From positions 1,385,001 to 1,449,000 of the forward strand of contig JADJLT010000001.1 in the NCBI GenBank assembly GCA_016709965.1: 64,000 nucleotides of DNA, given 5' to 3'. The translations under genes and the position numbers were made by a program. A model generated the notes under the pieces. That model did no database searches and was not told the DNA's origin. It saw only the letters and a program-made list of their open reading frames with translations. Positions 17,042-28,078 of this stretch are shown piece by piece. Position 1 is the stretch's first letter. Every line of letters begins with the position of its first letter. Origin of the DNA: Betaproteobacteria bacterium (lineage in GTDB: Bacteria > Pseudomonadota > Gammaproteobacteria > Burkholderiales > Rhodocyclaceae).

Positions 17042-18271
17042 CTAAACAGATTTTGTCGCCACGGCGGCGATGCGCCGTTGCGGAAATTTCATTGAACTTG
17101 CTACCACCAGCCAAATAAGAAGCACACCGGTGCAGGCAGCAAAAACTGCATTATCGCCGAAATGCTGCGCAACATAACCGCCTGCCGCGCCGCCGATGAA
17201 TAGGCCGATGGCCTGCGTGGTGTTGTAAACGCCGAGCGCGGCGCCCTTGGCAGCCGGTGGCGCGGTGCGAGAAACCAGCGACGGCAAGGTGGCCTCCAGA
17301 ATATTGAAAGCCACAAAAAACAACGTCAGCCACAGCGCGAGTGCCCACAGGCTTTCGCTATAAACCAGCAAGCCGGATTGAACCGCCACCAGCAAGGCGA
17401 TTGCTGCCAGAAAAATCGGCCGCATCTTGTCCTTGCGCTCTGCAGCAATGATCGCCGGCACCATGATGACGAACGATACGAGGACAGCAGGCAGATAGAC
17501 CTTCCAGTGCGAAGCTGCCGCCAACCCACCGTGATTGACCAGCGCATGTGGCAAAACGACAAACATGGACATCTGCACCATATGCAGCACGAAAATGCCG
17601 AGATTCAGGCGCAAGAGATCCGGATCCATAGCAACCTGGCGCAAGGGCAATTTTGCATGTCCATGCGGCGGTGGTGCAGGCGGTACTGCCTTGAGCAGCA
17701 ACACGATGGCGAGCAGCGCCAGTACGCCAGTCATGATGAATAGTCCGCTCATGCCGATCAGGCCATACAAAATCGGCGCGCCCACCAAGGAGAGCGCGAA
17801 AACCAAGCCGATCGACGAACCGATCATTGCCATCACCTTGGTCCGATGTTCCTCGCGTGTCAGATCGGCAGCCAGCGCCATCACTGCCGCCGAAATCGCC
17901 CCGGCTCCCTGCAGTACGCGGCCTACGATGATCCACGTCATATCCGGCGCCCAGGCAGCAACAAAACTCCCCAGCGAAAAAATCAGCAAGCCGATAACGA
18001 TGACTAGCTTGCGCCCGAAAATATCAGCTGCGATGCCGTAAGGAATATGGAAAAACGCCTGAGTCAAGCCGAAGACCCCCAGCGCAAAACCAACCAGAGC
18101 CAGATTGTCGCCACCGGGCAATGTTTTCGCATAGACCGAAAACACGGGCAGGATCAGGAACAGCCCAAGCATGCGCAGGGCAAAGATGGAAGCCAGTGAG
18201 GCGCCGGCGCGGCGCTCCTCAGGGCTCATGCGATCGTTTGTGGTAGGCATTGTCGTATCAAATTGTTGCAT
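17042..18271 (-). CDS. Major facilitator superfamily transporter
   Basis: 409 residues, 12 predicted membrane helices. It shows the MFS signature GIAADIFGRKLVIVIGLLIF in the loop between helices 2 and 3 and GRVLQGAGAISAAVMALAADLTREEHRTK on helices 4-5. A His/Pro-rich central loop (PPAPPPHGHAK) separates the halves. The partner context (ssb downstream) is the standard one for this otherwise uncharacterised betaproteobacterial permease. The substrate is unknown. In-frame ATGs at 18250 and 18229 are alternative starts because none has a strong ribosome binding site. Confidence 0.85.
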   Translation of the reverse strand: MQQFDTTMPTTNDRMSPEERRAGASLASIFALRMLGLFLILPVFSVYAKTLPGGDNLALVGFALGVFGLTQAFFHIPYGIAADIFGRKLVIVIGLLIFSLGSFVAAWAPDMTWIIVGRVLQGAGAISAAVMALAADLTREEHRTKVMAMIGSSIGLVFALSLVGAPILYGLIGMSGLFIMTGVLALLAIVLLLKAVPPAPPPHGHAKLPLRQVAMDPDLLRLNLGIFVLHMVQMSMFVVLPHALVNHGGLAAASHWKVYLPAVLVSFVIMVPAIIAAERKDKMRPIFLAAIALLVAVQSGLLVYSESLWALALWLTLFFVAFNILEATLPSLVSRTAPPAAKGAALGVYNTTQAIGLFIGGAAGGYVAQHFGDNAVFAACTGVLLIWLVVASSMKFPQRRIAAVATKSV

Positions 18272-18435
18272 CGCAGCGAAGCCTTGATCTTAACAGATTG
18301 GCGCCATCACTCCCCGCTCACCAGCGTTCGGAAAACCGAATGGCCAACATCAGCAGTTTTCCGGAAACCCGGCGATCGCATCTTTCAAAAAGCCAACAAT
18401 ACATTACATATCAACAAGTTAACAAATCCGGCGCG

Positions 18436-18452
18436 CTGGCATGCGGCGTGCG
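18436..18452 (+). promoter_or_regulatory. Possible sigma-54 (-24/-12) promoter for aspA
   Basis: CTGGCATG-CGGC-GTGC: GG and GC separated by 10 bases as required, with one mismatch in the -12 TTGC. It is 58 bases upstream of the aspA ATG. Weak evidence on its own. Confidence 0.35.
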
Positions 18453-18509
18453 TTGATTAATTGGCATAGCAGCACCACTAACCGAACCACCATCCCCTCA
18501 GGAGACAAA

Positions 18510-19934
<1,425 letters not shown>

Positions 19935-19975
19935 GCAAGCGCCCTTCATTCAATGCACAAAACAAGGAAACCATC

Positions 19976-20984
19976 ATGAAAATGAACCGGTTAACCACCC
20001 TGATCATGATCGCCATGGTGCTCGGCGTCATGACCGGCTACGCCTGCAACACGCTGGCTGGCAGCCCGGCCGAAGCCAAGGAAATCGCTGGCTACTTCGG
20101 CATTCTGACCGACATCTTCCTGCGTCTGATCAAGATGATCATCGCACCGCTCGTCTTCGCCACTCTGGTCGTTGGGCTGGTGCTGGTTGGCGGTTCCCTG
20201 TGGCAGGTGTTCGGCAATATTTTCATTTACAACCGGCCGCCGGCCACCTTTGGCTTTGTCGCGCTGCCCATTCTCTTTTTCCTGGCCAAGGGCTTCATCA
20301 TTCTGCCGCCCAACATCGCCGCCGTCTTCACCTTCTTCGGACGCTATGCCGGCACCCTGCGCGATGATGGCTTTTATTGGGTCAATCCCTTCTACCAGCG
20401 CCTGAGGCTGTCACTGCGCGTACAATCTGAACACACCGACGCTCAAGGTCAACGACCGGGCCGGAAATCCGATTGAAGTCGGTGCCGTCGTCGTCTGGCG
20501 GATCGCCGACACTGCCCGCGCCGCATTCGATGTCGAGGATTACGCCACCTACATCCTGATCCAGACTGAGTCTGCCGTTCGCGTCGTCGCCAGCGCCCGC
20601 TGGTACGACGGCGACGAAAACGGCCAGAACTCCCTGCGCGCCGATCTCGACAAGGTCGCCCAGGCGCTCTCCGACACGATTCAGGAACACGTCGCGCTGG
20701 CCGGGCTGGAAATCATCGAGGCCCGTATTGCCCACCTCGCCTATGCGCCCGAAATCGCCAGCGCCATGCTGCGCCGCCAACAAGCGCAGGCCGTGGTCGC
20801 CGCCCGAGTCCATATCGTCGAAGGGGCCGTCAGCATGGTGCACATGGCCATCGAGCAAATCGAACGCGAAGGCGTCATCAAGCTGGGCGAAGCCGACCGC
20901 GTCCATCTGGTCGGCAATTTGCTCACCGTGCTGGTTTCAGACAATGAAACTCACCCGGTCATTTCGGTTGATAAAGCCGGCTAA
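19976..20984 (+). pseudogene. Fused remnant: DctA/GltP symporter N-terminus joined to frameshifted SPFH/band-7 protein
   Basis: The first about 67 codons (MKMNRLTTLIMIAMVLGVMTG... RLIKMIIAPLVFATLVVGL) are the N-terminus of a dicarboxylate/amino acid:cation symporter. Near 20176 the frame passes directly into an SPFH-domain protein (VGGSLWQVFG, then AKGFIILPPNIAAVFTFFGRYAGTLRDDGF). At about 20423 the SPFH frame breaks: the expected SLRVRNLNTPTLKVN needs two bases that are missing after SLRV. The first frame stops at 20476 while the correct one runs on through GNPIEVGAVVVWRIADTARAAFDVEDY to TAA 20982-20984. An internal deletion created the fusion and a separate 2-base loss broke it. The remaining product is unlikely to act as either parent. 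Confidence 0.82.
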
Positions 20985-21003
20985 GGACTCGCCGATCGGT
21001 TGC

Positions 21004-21837
21004 TCAGGCATCCCGAATGCCCTGGCATGCCGGGAAGCTCGTGCAAATCCAGGAATGCTTTGCGATGTGAACCTCCCGGGTAACCGTCCGCGGCATCATC
21101 GCCTTGCCACACTTGGGACAGGCTGGCGGCACCGGGTCATCCCGGCGGCGCGAAAAACCCGGTGATATCGACATGTCGCTCCCCATCGCCAGCATCGCGC
21201 GCAGCGAATCGGCAGGGACCAGGCGGATGGAACGCCCCAGCGCCACGACCCGTGCCTCCTCGGTAAACGTCCCCGAGGTGACGATAAAGCCGCCAACCGC
21301 GCGTTCGGTACTGATTGCCCGGTAAAGATCGCGAACCGAAGTGACGTCAACATTCGGCTCCCGCCAGCGTCGGCATTGCACAAGGTAGCGGTCACGCCCC
21401 ATGAACAGCTCGAGGTCCACGCCACGATCCGTTGGCCCGCCAGCGCGCTCGACCACCAGATAGCCTTCCCGCCGGAAAGCCTTGGCCACCAGTGCATCGA
21501 ACTCCTGGCGACTCATGTGCTCAAGGGCATCTGTTTCGTAGCTGCCCACCACATCAACCGGCACATCGCTGAGCTGGCGCCGACGAAGGAACGAAAGCGC
21601 CGAAACAAGCAAAAATAACGCAGGCAAGACATACTGGCAGGCCGCAAACAACATGGCGCCCACATCACGGGAGCCGCCATGACCGAGCACCTCTGCTTCA
21701 AATGGCATCGCCTGGGCACTGGCCAGATAATGCAGCGCCCCATAGGCAAGGGCAGCCAGTCCGATGCCCGCCGGCCAGGGAAGACGTGCGGCAACATCCA
21801 TCACACCTTCGATTGGCGACTGCCGCTGCCGTGACAT
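21004..21837 (-). CDS. Membrane-anchored Mrr-like restriction-endonuclease-fold protein with zinc ribbon
   Basis: 277 residues from MSRQRQSPIEG. Two membrane helices (about 18-35 and 65-85) are followed by an Mrr_cat-type nuclease domain (FDALVAKAFRREGYLVVERAGG, DRGVDLELFMGRDRYLVQCRRW, FIVTSGTFTEEA). The C-terminal topoisomerase-type zinc ribbon has CPKCGKAMMPR and a second Cys pair in WICTSFPACQG. The usual catalytic Q-x-K is QCR here, so activity is uncertain. Such proteins are taken as membrane-bound DNA nucleases or modified-DNA sensors. The frame is open far upstream (to 22293), but that part has no recognisable domain and holds a repeat copy. Confidence 0.8.
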   Translation of the reverse strand: MSRQRQSPIEGVMDVAARLPWPAGIGLAALAYGALHYLASAQAMPFEAEVLGHGGSRDVGAMLFAACQYVLPALFLLVSALSFLRRRQLSDVPVDVVGSYETDALEHMSRQEFDALVAKAFRREGYLVVERAGGPTDRGVDLELFMGRDRYLVQCRRWREPNVDVTSVRDLYRAISTERAVGGFIVTSGTFTEEARVVALGRSIRLVPADSLRAMLAMGSDMSISPGFSRRRDDPVPPACPKCGKAMMPRTVTREVHIAKHSWICTSFPACQGIRDA

Positions 21838-22257
21838 GAAAAGCCCGATAAAATACAAAAGCATATTCTGATGGCAAGGGACAATTCCGGCAAGCCTTGC
21901 TACACAACGAACCACGAAGAAAGTTTGAAAAATTGGCGTTTTTCCCGGTTGACCGTAGTAAATCCATCCGGAGACATTTGTCATACGCATGTTGATTATC
22001 TGCAGCCTTGCGCCGCGAATCATCGCCAAACCAACGGCTTGAGCACTCTTTTGCTTGCTCCGTATCCCCATCGTGAAGCCCCTAACTGTCACGGCCGGTG
22101 GCAGAGGCAGCAGCACGCTAAGGCAGTCATCCCAAACCATTGCGGCAATACGGCGACTTGACCAGCGCCTGATTTTTATTCCATGGCCAATGAAGCCAAG
22201 GGTAAGCCGGCTTTTTTGCGTATAGTTTCTCCTTCCCCAAACACAGAAAAAACGGCG
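21838..22257. other. Intergenic region between the Mrr-like gene and uvrA
   Basis: 420 bases between divergent genes. It contains repeat copy 4 (21927-21963) and otherwise no gene I can support: the open frames here match nothing and lack ribosome binding sites. I looked for a betaproteobacterial LexA box (CTGT-N8-ACAG) upstream of uvrA and did not see one. Confidence 0.5.
21927..21963 (+). repeat. Dispersed GGTTGACCG repeat, copy 4
   Basis: GAAAAATTGGCGTTTTT then CCCGGTTGACCGTAGTAA; strong match in the intergenic region upstream of the Mrr-like gene. Confidence 0.8.
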
Positions 22258-25081
22258 ATGGAATTTATCCGTATCCGCGGCGCACGCACCCATAATTTAA
22301 AAAACATCAACCTCGACCTGCCGCGCAACCAGCTCATCGTGATTACCGGACTATCCGGCTCTGGCAAGTCTTCACTGGCTTTCGACACGCTGTACGCCGA
22401 AGGCCAGCGACGCTATGTCGAGTCGCTATCGGCCTACGCCCGGCAATTCCTGCAACTGATGGAAAAGCCCGATGTGGATCTGATCGAAGGCCTGAGCCCA
22501 GCTATTTCCATCGAGCAAAAGCCACCTCGCACAATCCGCGCTCGACGGTCGGCACTGTCACCGAAATTCACGACTACCTGCGCCTGCTTTTCGCTCGCGC
22601 CGGCACGCCGTATTGCCCGGACCACAACCTGCCGCTCGAAGCGCAGACCGTGTCGCAGATGGTCGATACCGTGCTCGCCCTGCCGGCCGACACAAAGCTG
22701 ATGATCCTTGCCCCCGTGGTGGCCAACCGCAAGGGCGAGCAGGTCGACCTTTTGCCGAACTCCGCGCCCAGGGCTTTGCCCGCGTTCGCGTCGACGGCAC
22801 CGTTTATGAAATCGACGACGTCCCCAAGCTGGCCAAGACGCAGAAACACACCATCGATGTCGTCGTCGACCGCCTGAAGGTCCGCGACGACATGCGCCAG
22901 CGCCTGGCCGAATCCTTCGAAACTGCGTTGCGCCACGCCGAAGGCCGGGCCATGGCCCTCGAGATGGATACCAACGTCGAACACATGTTCTCGGCCAAGT
23001 TCGCCTGCCCGGTCTGCTCGTATGCGCTGCAGGAGCTGGAACCTCGCCTGTTCTCGTTCAACAACCCGATGGGTGCCTGCCCGAAATGCGACGGGCTAGG
23101 CATCATCCAGTTCTTTGACCCCAAGCGCGTCGTCACCAATCCGGCAGCATCGCTGGCCAACGGCGCCATTCGCGGCTGGGACAAGAAAAATCAGTTCTAC
23201 TTCCAGATCATTGAATCCATCGCCGACCACTACGGTTTCTCGGTCGACACGCCCTTCGAGCAACTGACCGAGGCCGAGCGCCAACTCATCCTCTACGGCT
23301 CCGGCAAGACCGAAATCAATTTCCGCTACCTCAACGAGAAGGGCACGCGCTTCGACCGCAGCCACAGCTTCGAGGGCATCATCCCCAACCTCGAGCGGCG
23401 TTACCGCGGCAGCGAATCGAATGCCGTGCGTGAGGAATTGTCGAAATACGTCAGCAGTTCCGCCTGCCCAACCTGCGCGGGCACCCGGCTGCGCATCGAG
23501 GCGCGGCACGTGCGGGTTGGCACGCACACCCTGCACGAAATCAGCCGCCTGCCACTCGGCGAGGCGCGCAATTACTTTAACTGCCTGACCCTGACCGGCA
23601 ACAAGGCGCAGGTAGCCGACAAGATTTTGAAGGAAATCACCGCCCGGCTGAGCTTCCTGATCAATGTCGGGCTCGACTACCTGTGCCTCGAACGTTCGGC
23701 CGAAACGCTCTCCGGTGGCGAAGCACAACGCATCCGCCTGGCCTCGCAGATCGGCTCCGGCCTGACCGGCGTCATGTACGTACTGGACGAACCCTCCATC
23801 GGCCTGCACCAGCGCGACAACGACCGCCTGCTCGAAACGCTGAAGAACCTGCGCGACATGGGCAACACCGTGCTGGTGGTGGAGCATGACGAGGACGCCA
23901 TCCGCAGCGCCGATTACGTGGTCGACATCGGCCCCGGCGCCGGGGTCCATGGCGGTGCCATTGTGGCGCAAGGCACGCCAGCCGAGGTGCAGGCCAACCC
24001 GCTGTCAATGACCGGCGATTACCTGTCCGGCCGAAAATCGATTTCGGCGCCAAAATCCCGTCGACCGCAAGATCCTAACAAACAGCTCAAAGTCGTCGGC
24101 GCCTACGGCAACAACCTCAAGGACGTCACGCTGGAAATCCCCGGCGGCCTGCTCACCTGCATCACCGGCGTTTCCGGCTCCGGCAAATCAACGCTGATCA
24201 ACGACACGCTGTACGCGGCAGCCGCCAAGCACCTCTACGGCTCCACCACCGAACCGGCGCCGTACAAGGAAATCGTCGGCCTCGACCTCTTCGACAAAGT
24301 CATCAACGTCGACCAGGCGCCGATCGGCCGCACGCCACGCTCCAACCCGGCGACCTACACTGGCCTGCTGACGCCGATCCGCGAACTGTTCGCCCAGGTG
24401 CCGGAATCGCGTGTCCGCGGCTACGGCCCCGGCCGCTTCAGTTTCAACGTCAAGGGCGGGCGCTGCGAAGCCTGTCAGGGCGACGGCATGATCAAGGTCG
24501 AGATGCATTTCCTGCCCGACATCTACGTCCCTTGCGACGTCTGCCACGGCAAGCGCTACAACCGCGAAACGCTGGAAGTACAATACAAGGGCAAGAATAT
24601 TTACGACATTCTCGGCATGACCGTCGAGCAGGCGCGCGAATTTTTCGACCCGGTGCCCAACATCGCCCGCAAACTGCAAACCCTGGTCGACGTCGGCCTC
24701 AGCTACATCACCCTCGGCCAAAGCGCCACCACGCTCTCCGGCGGCGAAGCCCAGCGCGTCAAGCTGGCCCTCGAACTCTCCAAGCGCGACACCGGCCGAA
24801 CACTATACATTCTTGATGAGCCGACCACCGGCCTGCATTTCCAGGACATCGAAATGCTGCTCAGCGTGCTGCAGCGGCTGGCCAACAACGGCAATACCAT
24901 CGTCGGCATCGAGCACAATCTTGATGTCATCAAGACGGCAGACTGGATCGTCGATCTCGGCCCGGAAGGCGGCGACGGCGGCGGGCGGATTCTGGTATCG
25001 GGAACACCGGAACAAGTCGCCAAGTGCAAGGGCAGCCACACGGGGCGCTTCCTGAAACCGCTGCTGGATAAGAAGAAGTGA
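22258..25081 (+). pseudogene. uvrA: UvrABC excinuclease subunit A, two -1 frameshifts
   Basis: The full UvrA sequence is present but in three frames. MEFIRIRGARTHNLKN with Walker A GLSGSGKSS runs to about 22521. There one G is missing (AAG-CC instead of AAGGCC before TSHNPRST). The next frame encodes VGTVTEIHDYLRLLFARAGTPYCP up to about 22753, where one T of a T5 run is missing. The third frame holds the rest: both zinc modules (CPVCSYALQE; CEACQGDGMIKVEMHFLPDIYVPC), ABC signatures LSGGEAQRI and LSGGEAQRV, and the second Walker A GVSGSGKST. UvrA recognises bulky DNA damage. Sequence on both sides is fully conserved, so sequencing or assembly error is likelier than loss. The stop overlaps the dgkA GTG. 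Confidence 0.9.
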
Positions 25082-25452
25082 CTTCCGCCGCCGACTTCAA
25101 AGGCAAGAAGGGCCTGACTCGCCTGATCAACGCGCTTGGCTATTCGCGCGACGGACTGCGTGCCGCGTGGCAGAACGAGGCGGCGTTTCGTGAAGAAATC
25201 CTGCTCGCAGCCATCACCATTCCGCTGGCGCTCGTATTGGCAAAAACCGGTGTCGATCGGGCGCTAATGATTGGCAGCATCATCCTTATCCTGATTGTTG
25301 AAATCCTGAATTCTGCCGTGGAAGCGGTGGTCGACAAGGCGTCACCGGAGAAGAACGAGCTGGCAAAACGTGCCAAGGACATGGGCAGCGCGGCAGTGCT
25401 GCTCAGCCTGCTCAACGCTGTCGTGGTCTGGCTCTGCGTCCTTTGGCCATAG
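25078..25452 (+). CDS. dgkA: Diacylglycerol kinase
   Basis: 124 residues, three membrane helices, inner membrane. Typical DgkA features are GYSRDGLRAAWQNEAAFREEI (amphipathic N-terminal helix) and the active-site stretch VEILNSAVEAVVDKASPEKNELAKRAKDMGSAAV. It phosphorylates diacylglycerol to phosphatidic acid, recycling lipid released by glycan modification. Translation starts at GTG 25078, overlapping the uvrA stop (GTGA), so expression is probably coupled to uvrA. Confidence 0.95.
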   Translation: MTSAADFKGKKGLTRLINALGYSRDGLRAAWQNEAAFREEILLAAITIPLALVLAKTGVDRALMIGSIILILIVEILNSAVEAVVDKASPEKNELAKRAKDMGSAAVLLSLLNAVVVWLCVLWP

Positions 25453-25467
25453 CGGCGCCCAGCGATT

Positions 25468-26664
25468 TCAGGCTTCGGCGGCGGGTGGCACACCGCTAAT
25501 AACCACCCGGTTACGGCCTAGCCGCTTGGCTTCGTAGAGGGCTTCATCGGCCCGTTTGAGAGCGATTTCTATCGGGCATTCACTGGCATCGGCCAGCCCG
25601 ATGCTGACCGATACCTTGACCTGGCGCCCGTCAGGTAGCCCGACATCCATCTCGGCACAGCGAACGCGCAGGCGTTCGGCCAGCTTCTCCGTCTCGGCAG
25701 GCTCGATTTCCGGAAACAGGAAGGCGAACTCTTCGCCGCCATAGCGGCAGACCAGATCGGACTGCCGCACGGCCTCCTGAACCAGATCGGCAAAGGCGCG
25801 CAGCACGGCATCACCGGCCGCGTGCCCATAGGTGTCATTGAGCCGCTTGAAATAATCGAGATCGGCCATGGCCACCGTCACCGCGCGCCGATAGCGCTGC
25901 GCGCGCTGCAACTCGACCTCGGCGGTCTGCATGAAATGCCGGCGATTCATCAGCCCGGTCAGACCGTCCTTGTTGGCCAGCTGTTCCAGGACCTTCCGGG
26001 TTTCGTCGTTCTGAATCAGCAAGGCATGTTGTTCCTGTATCGCCGCTTCGACGGCCTGGATTTCAAGCATCAGCGATGCATGAAACTCAGGTGCCGGGCG
26101 GTCAACGCTGAGTGTCGACAACGCCTTGTTGATGCGCTGCAAGGGGTGAATCAAGTGGCGCCGGACAAGCACCATGAAGGCGACCAGGAACAAGCCAACC
26201 AGCACCAGCACGATCATCAACTTGTAGCGAGCCAGCTTCATGGCGGTCGATGCAACGTTGAGGTCGTTGGTTGCAAGGTTGATGCCCTGGATCGATATGT
26301 CGTCAACCTGCGAACCGAGGCGCACCGCCAGCCGTTGCCACTCCTCATAGCGCTCGGATGGTCGATGTTCGTCGTCAACCGGCGTACGCACCACATTGCC
26401 GAGGAATTCCTCGGCCTCCCTGGCCAGCGGGGCCGCCCCCGGATGTTCGAGAATGCTCGGATGGCTGGCGATCAGCGTGACCACAAACAGGGACTGCTGG
26501 CGGGCCGCCACCGAGCTGACTGCAAAGATGCGTTCACCTTCCTGGCGGAGCTGTTCCAGATTTCTGGCAAGCCGTTGGTAGCGGATGATTTCCGGCACCG
26601 TCTGCTCCTGCAGCCGGCCATTGGCTTCGACGACACGCTGCTGATCAAACGAGAGCAGAACCAC
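25468..26664 (-). CDS. Membrane diguanylate cyclase (GGDEF), 5' end unclear
   Basis: From GTG 26664, 398 residues. A periplasmic helical sensor region (about 7-147) precedes a membrane helix (about 149-167), a short HAMP-like linker and a GGDEF domain with active site GGEEF (309-313). An inhibitory I-site RQSD (300-303) sits five residues ahead. It should make cyclic di-GMP. GTG 26664 lies inside the first membrane helix: the open frame upstream encodes FHAGRAFSLLALIFVLAFGAA, the missing half of that helix. No ATG, GTG or TTG occurs in that frame up to the stop of the preceding gene. So either a rare start (CTG/ATT) is used or a base has been lost. Confidence 0.8.
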   Translation of the reverse strand: MVLLSFDQQRVVEANGRLQEQTVPEIIRYQRLARNLEQLRQEGERIFAVSSVAARQQSLFVVTLIASHPSILEHPGAAPLAREAEEFLGNVVRTPVDDEHRPSERYEEWQRLAVRLGSQVDDISIQGINLATNDLNVASTAMKLARYKLMIVLVLVGLFLVAFMVLVRRHLIHPLQRINKALSTLSVDRPAPEFHASLMLEIQAVEAAIQEQHALLIQNDETRKVLEQLANKDGLTGLMNRRHFMQTAEVELQRAQRYRRAVTVAMADLDYFKRLNDTYGHAAGDAVLRAFADLVQEAVRQSDLVCRYGGEEFAFLFPEIEPAETEKLAERLRVRCAEMDVGLPDGRQVKVSVSIGLADASECPIEIALKRADEALYEAKRLGRNRVVISGVPPAAEA

Positions 26665-26799
26665 CGCAGCACCGAAAGCGAGGACGAAAATCAGCGCCAG
26701 CAGCGAGAAGGCACGACCGGCATGAAACCCTTGGCAGGCTTTATCAAAGCACGCCCCCGGGATCAGGACATGGTTGCGGCAATCGACAATTGGCGGGCA

Positions 26800-27549
26800 T
26801 CAACTCACACGAAATGGCAGATAGCGGGAATTGATTCGATCATACGTCCCATTGCGCTTGATCCGTTCGAGTGCAGCGTTAATTTCAACGACCAATTCGG
26901 GCCGAAACAGCGACACGCCAAAGGATGCATCGCCGCCCAGATCCGGCGAGCGCAGCACGGTAGCGGCCAGTTCAAGTTGTCGAAAGGCCTCGTTGTTTTG
27001 CAGATTGAGGGCCGTCAGCATCGGCACCAGCGCCGCTTGAACTTCGCCGGCAACCAGCGGCACGCCAAGTTCGCCATTCGTTGGCACCGGACGGATTTTC
27101 CATCCCTGCCGCCGAGCATATTCCTCCTGAGCCGAGCCGCTGACCACGGCAACCCGAACACCCTCCTGCCCCGGCTGGACATCTTGCCGTGCCTGCCACA
27201 TGGAAAAGGAGCGGTAGTAAGGCTTGGCAAAAAGGAGCTTGCCGCGGCGCTCCGGCGTTTCGAGCAAACCGGTCGCCACAATATCGGCCTTGCCCCGCGT
27301 CAGGCGGTCAATCAGCTCGCTTTGCACGGCCACATCAAAGACACAGCGGGCACGCATTTCGTCGCAGATGGCCCGGGCAATATCAACGCTGAATCCGGTC
27401 AGCCGGCCAGCTTTGTCACGGAAGGACATGGGCGGCGCATTGTCGATGACCAGTACGCGCAGCGAAGGCTCGGCGATGGCCAATCCCCCGCCCCATCCGC
27501 CGATCGACAGGAAAAAGCAAAGCAGGGAAACGAGCGCGCGACGCGGCAT
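26800..27549 (-). CDS. Periplasmic amino-acid-type substrate-binding protein (SBP_bac_3)
   Basis: 249 residues. Signal peptide MPRRALVSLLCFFLSIGG to AIA, then LRVLVIDNAPPMSFRDKAGRLTGFSVDIARAICDEMR, KADIVATGLLETPERRGKLLFAKPYY and GGDASFGVSLFRPELVVEINAALERIKRNGTYDRI, the standard type 3 solute-binding fold. No ABC permease is near; it directly precedes the diguanylate cyclase in the same frame and strand. It may therefore be a sensor partner of that enzyme, as SBP_bac_3 domains often serve in signalling. An upstream ATG (27615) overlaps the addA stop, but the shorter start gives a proper signal peptide. Confidence 0.82.
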   Translation of the reverse strand: MPRRALVSLLCFFLSIGGWGGGLAIAEPSLRVLVIDNAPPMSFRDKAGRLTGFSVDIARAICDEMRARCVFDVAVQSELIDRLTRGKADIVATGLLETPERRGKLLFAKPYYRSFSMWQARQDVQPGQEGVRVAVVSGSAQEEYARRQGWKIRPVPTNGELGVPLVAGEVQAALVPMLTALNLQNNEAFRQLELAATVLRSPDLGGDASFGVSLFRPELVVEINAALERIKRNGTYDRINSRYLPFRVS

Positions 27550-28030
27550 GCTATATGGGTGAAAAATCCAGATGATCAGTATAGTCGTATTGGCTAGCGA
27601 ACCGTTACGGATCATTTCGTCGGCGCCAGCTCAATCAGCCGCCCCTGCAGGGGAAAATAGATGGCCAGGCGCAAGGGCACGGATGCTGTCGCGAAGAGAC
27701 TGGCATAGCGTTCGAGTTGCGGCCGATAGCTCTCAGCCCGCTGCAACAATTCTGCTCCGGGGCAAGCGGGCAGTCTTGTAATCGATGATCCAGCGACAAC
27801 CTTCTGTCACAAAAATCCGGTCGATCACGTGGTGCAGCGTGGTATCGCCCACCTGGCTGCTCCAGGCCTGCTCGGCGGCCGCTTCGGGATGATCGTCCAG
27901 TAGCCAGCGCCCCGTTTCTGAATCCAGCGTGTTGCTCACCGCAGCAACAACGTCGCCCGCACCACTGGCCGCCTCGGTTTCGCTGTGCCCCTGCGCCAAC
28001 AGCCAGCGCTGATAGGCCGGCTGCAAGGTG

Positions 28031-28078
28031 ACGACTCTTGCGGTCGACCAGGTTTTTAGCCCAATTTTCGAAATCAGC
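28031..28078 (-). repeat. Dispersed repeat, degenerate copy 6
   Basis: Minus strand: GAAAATTGGGCTAAAAACC followed by TGGTCGACCGCAAGAG. Two changes in the core. Lies in the AddA-like gene, sense orientation (protein KTWSTARVV). Confidence 0.4.

Noticed and set aside
21838..22257. A longer N-terminus for the Mrr-like protein (frame open to 22293)
   Set aside because: No domain, a repeat copy inside, and a clean start (MSRQRQ) before the membrane helices.
24031..24072. UvrA linker (GRKSISAPKSRRP) as a repeat copy
   Set aside because: The core is only GTCGACCG and the region encodes the normal UvrA linker; chance resemblance is as likely.
26800..26802. TGA between SBP and GGDEF as selenocysteine
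   Set aside because: No SECIS-like hairpin noticed and neither family uses selenocysteine; the intervening residues look non-coding.
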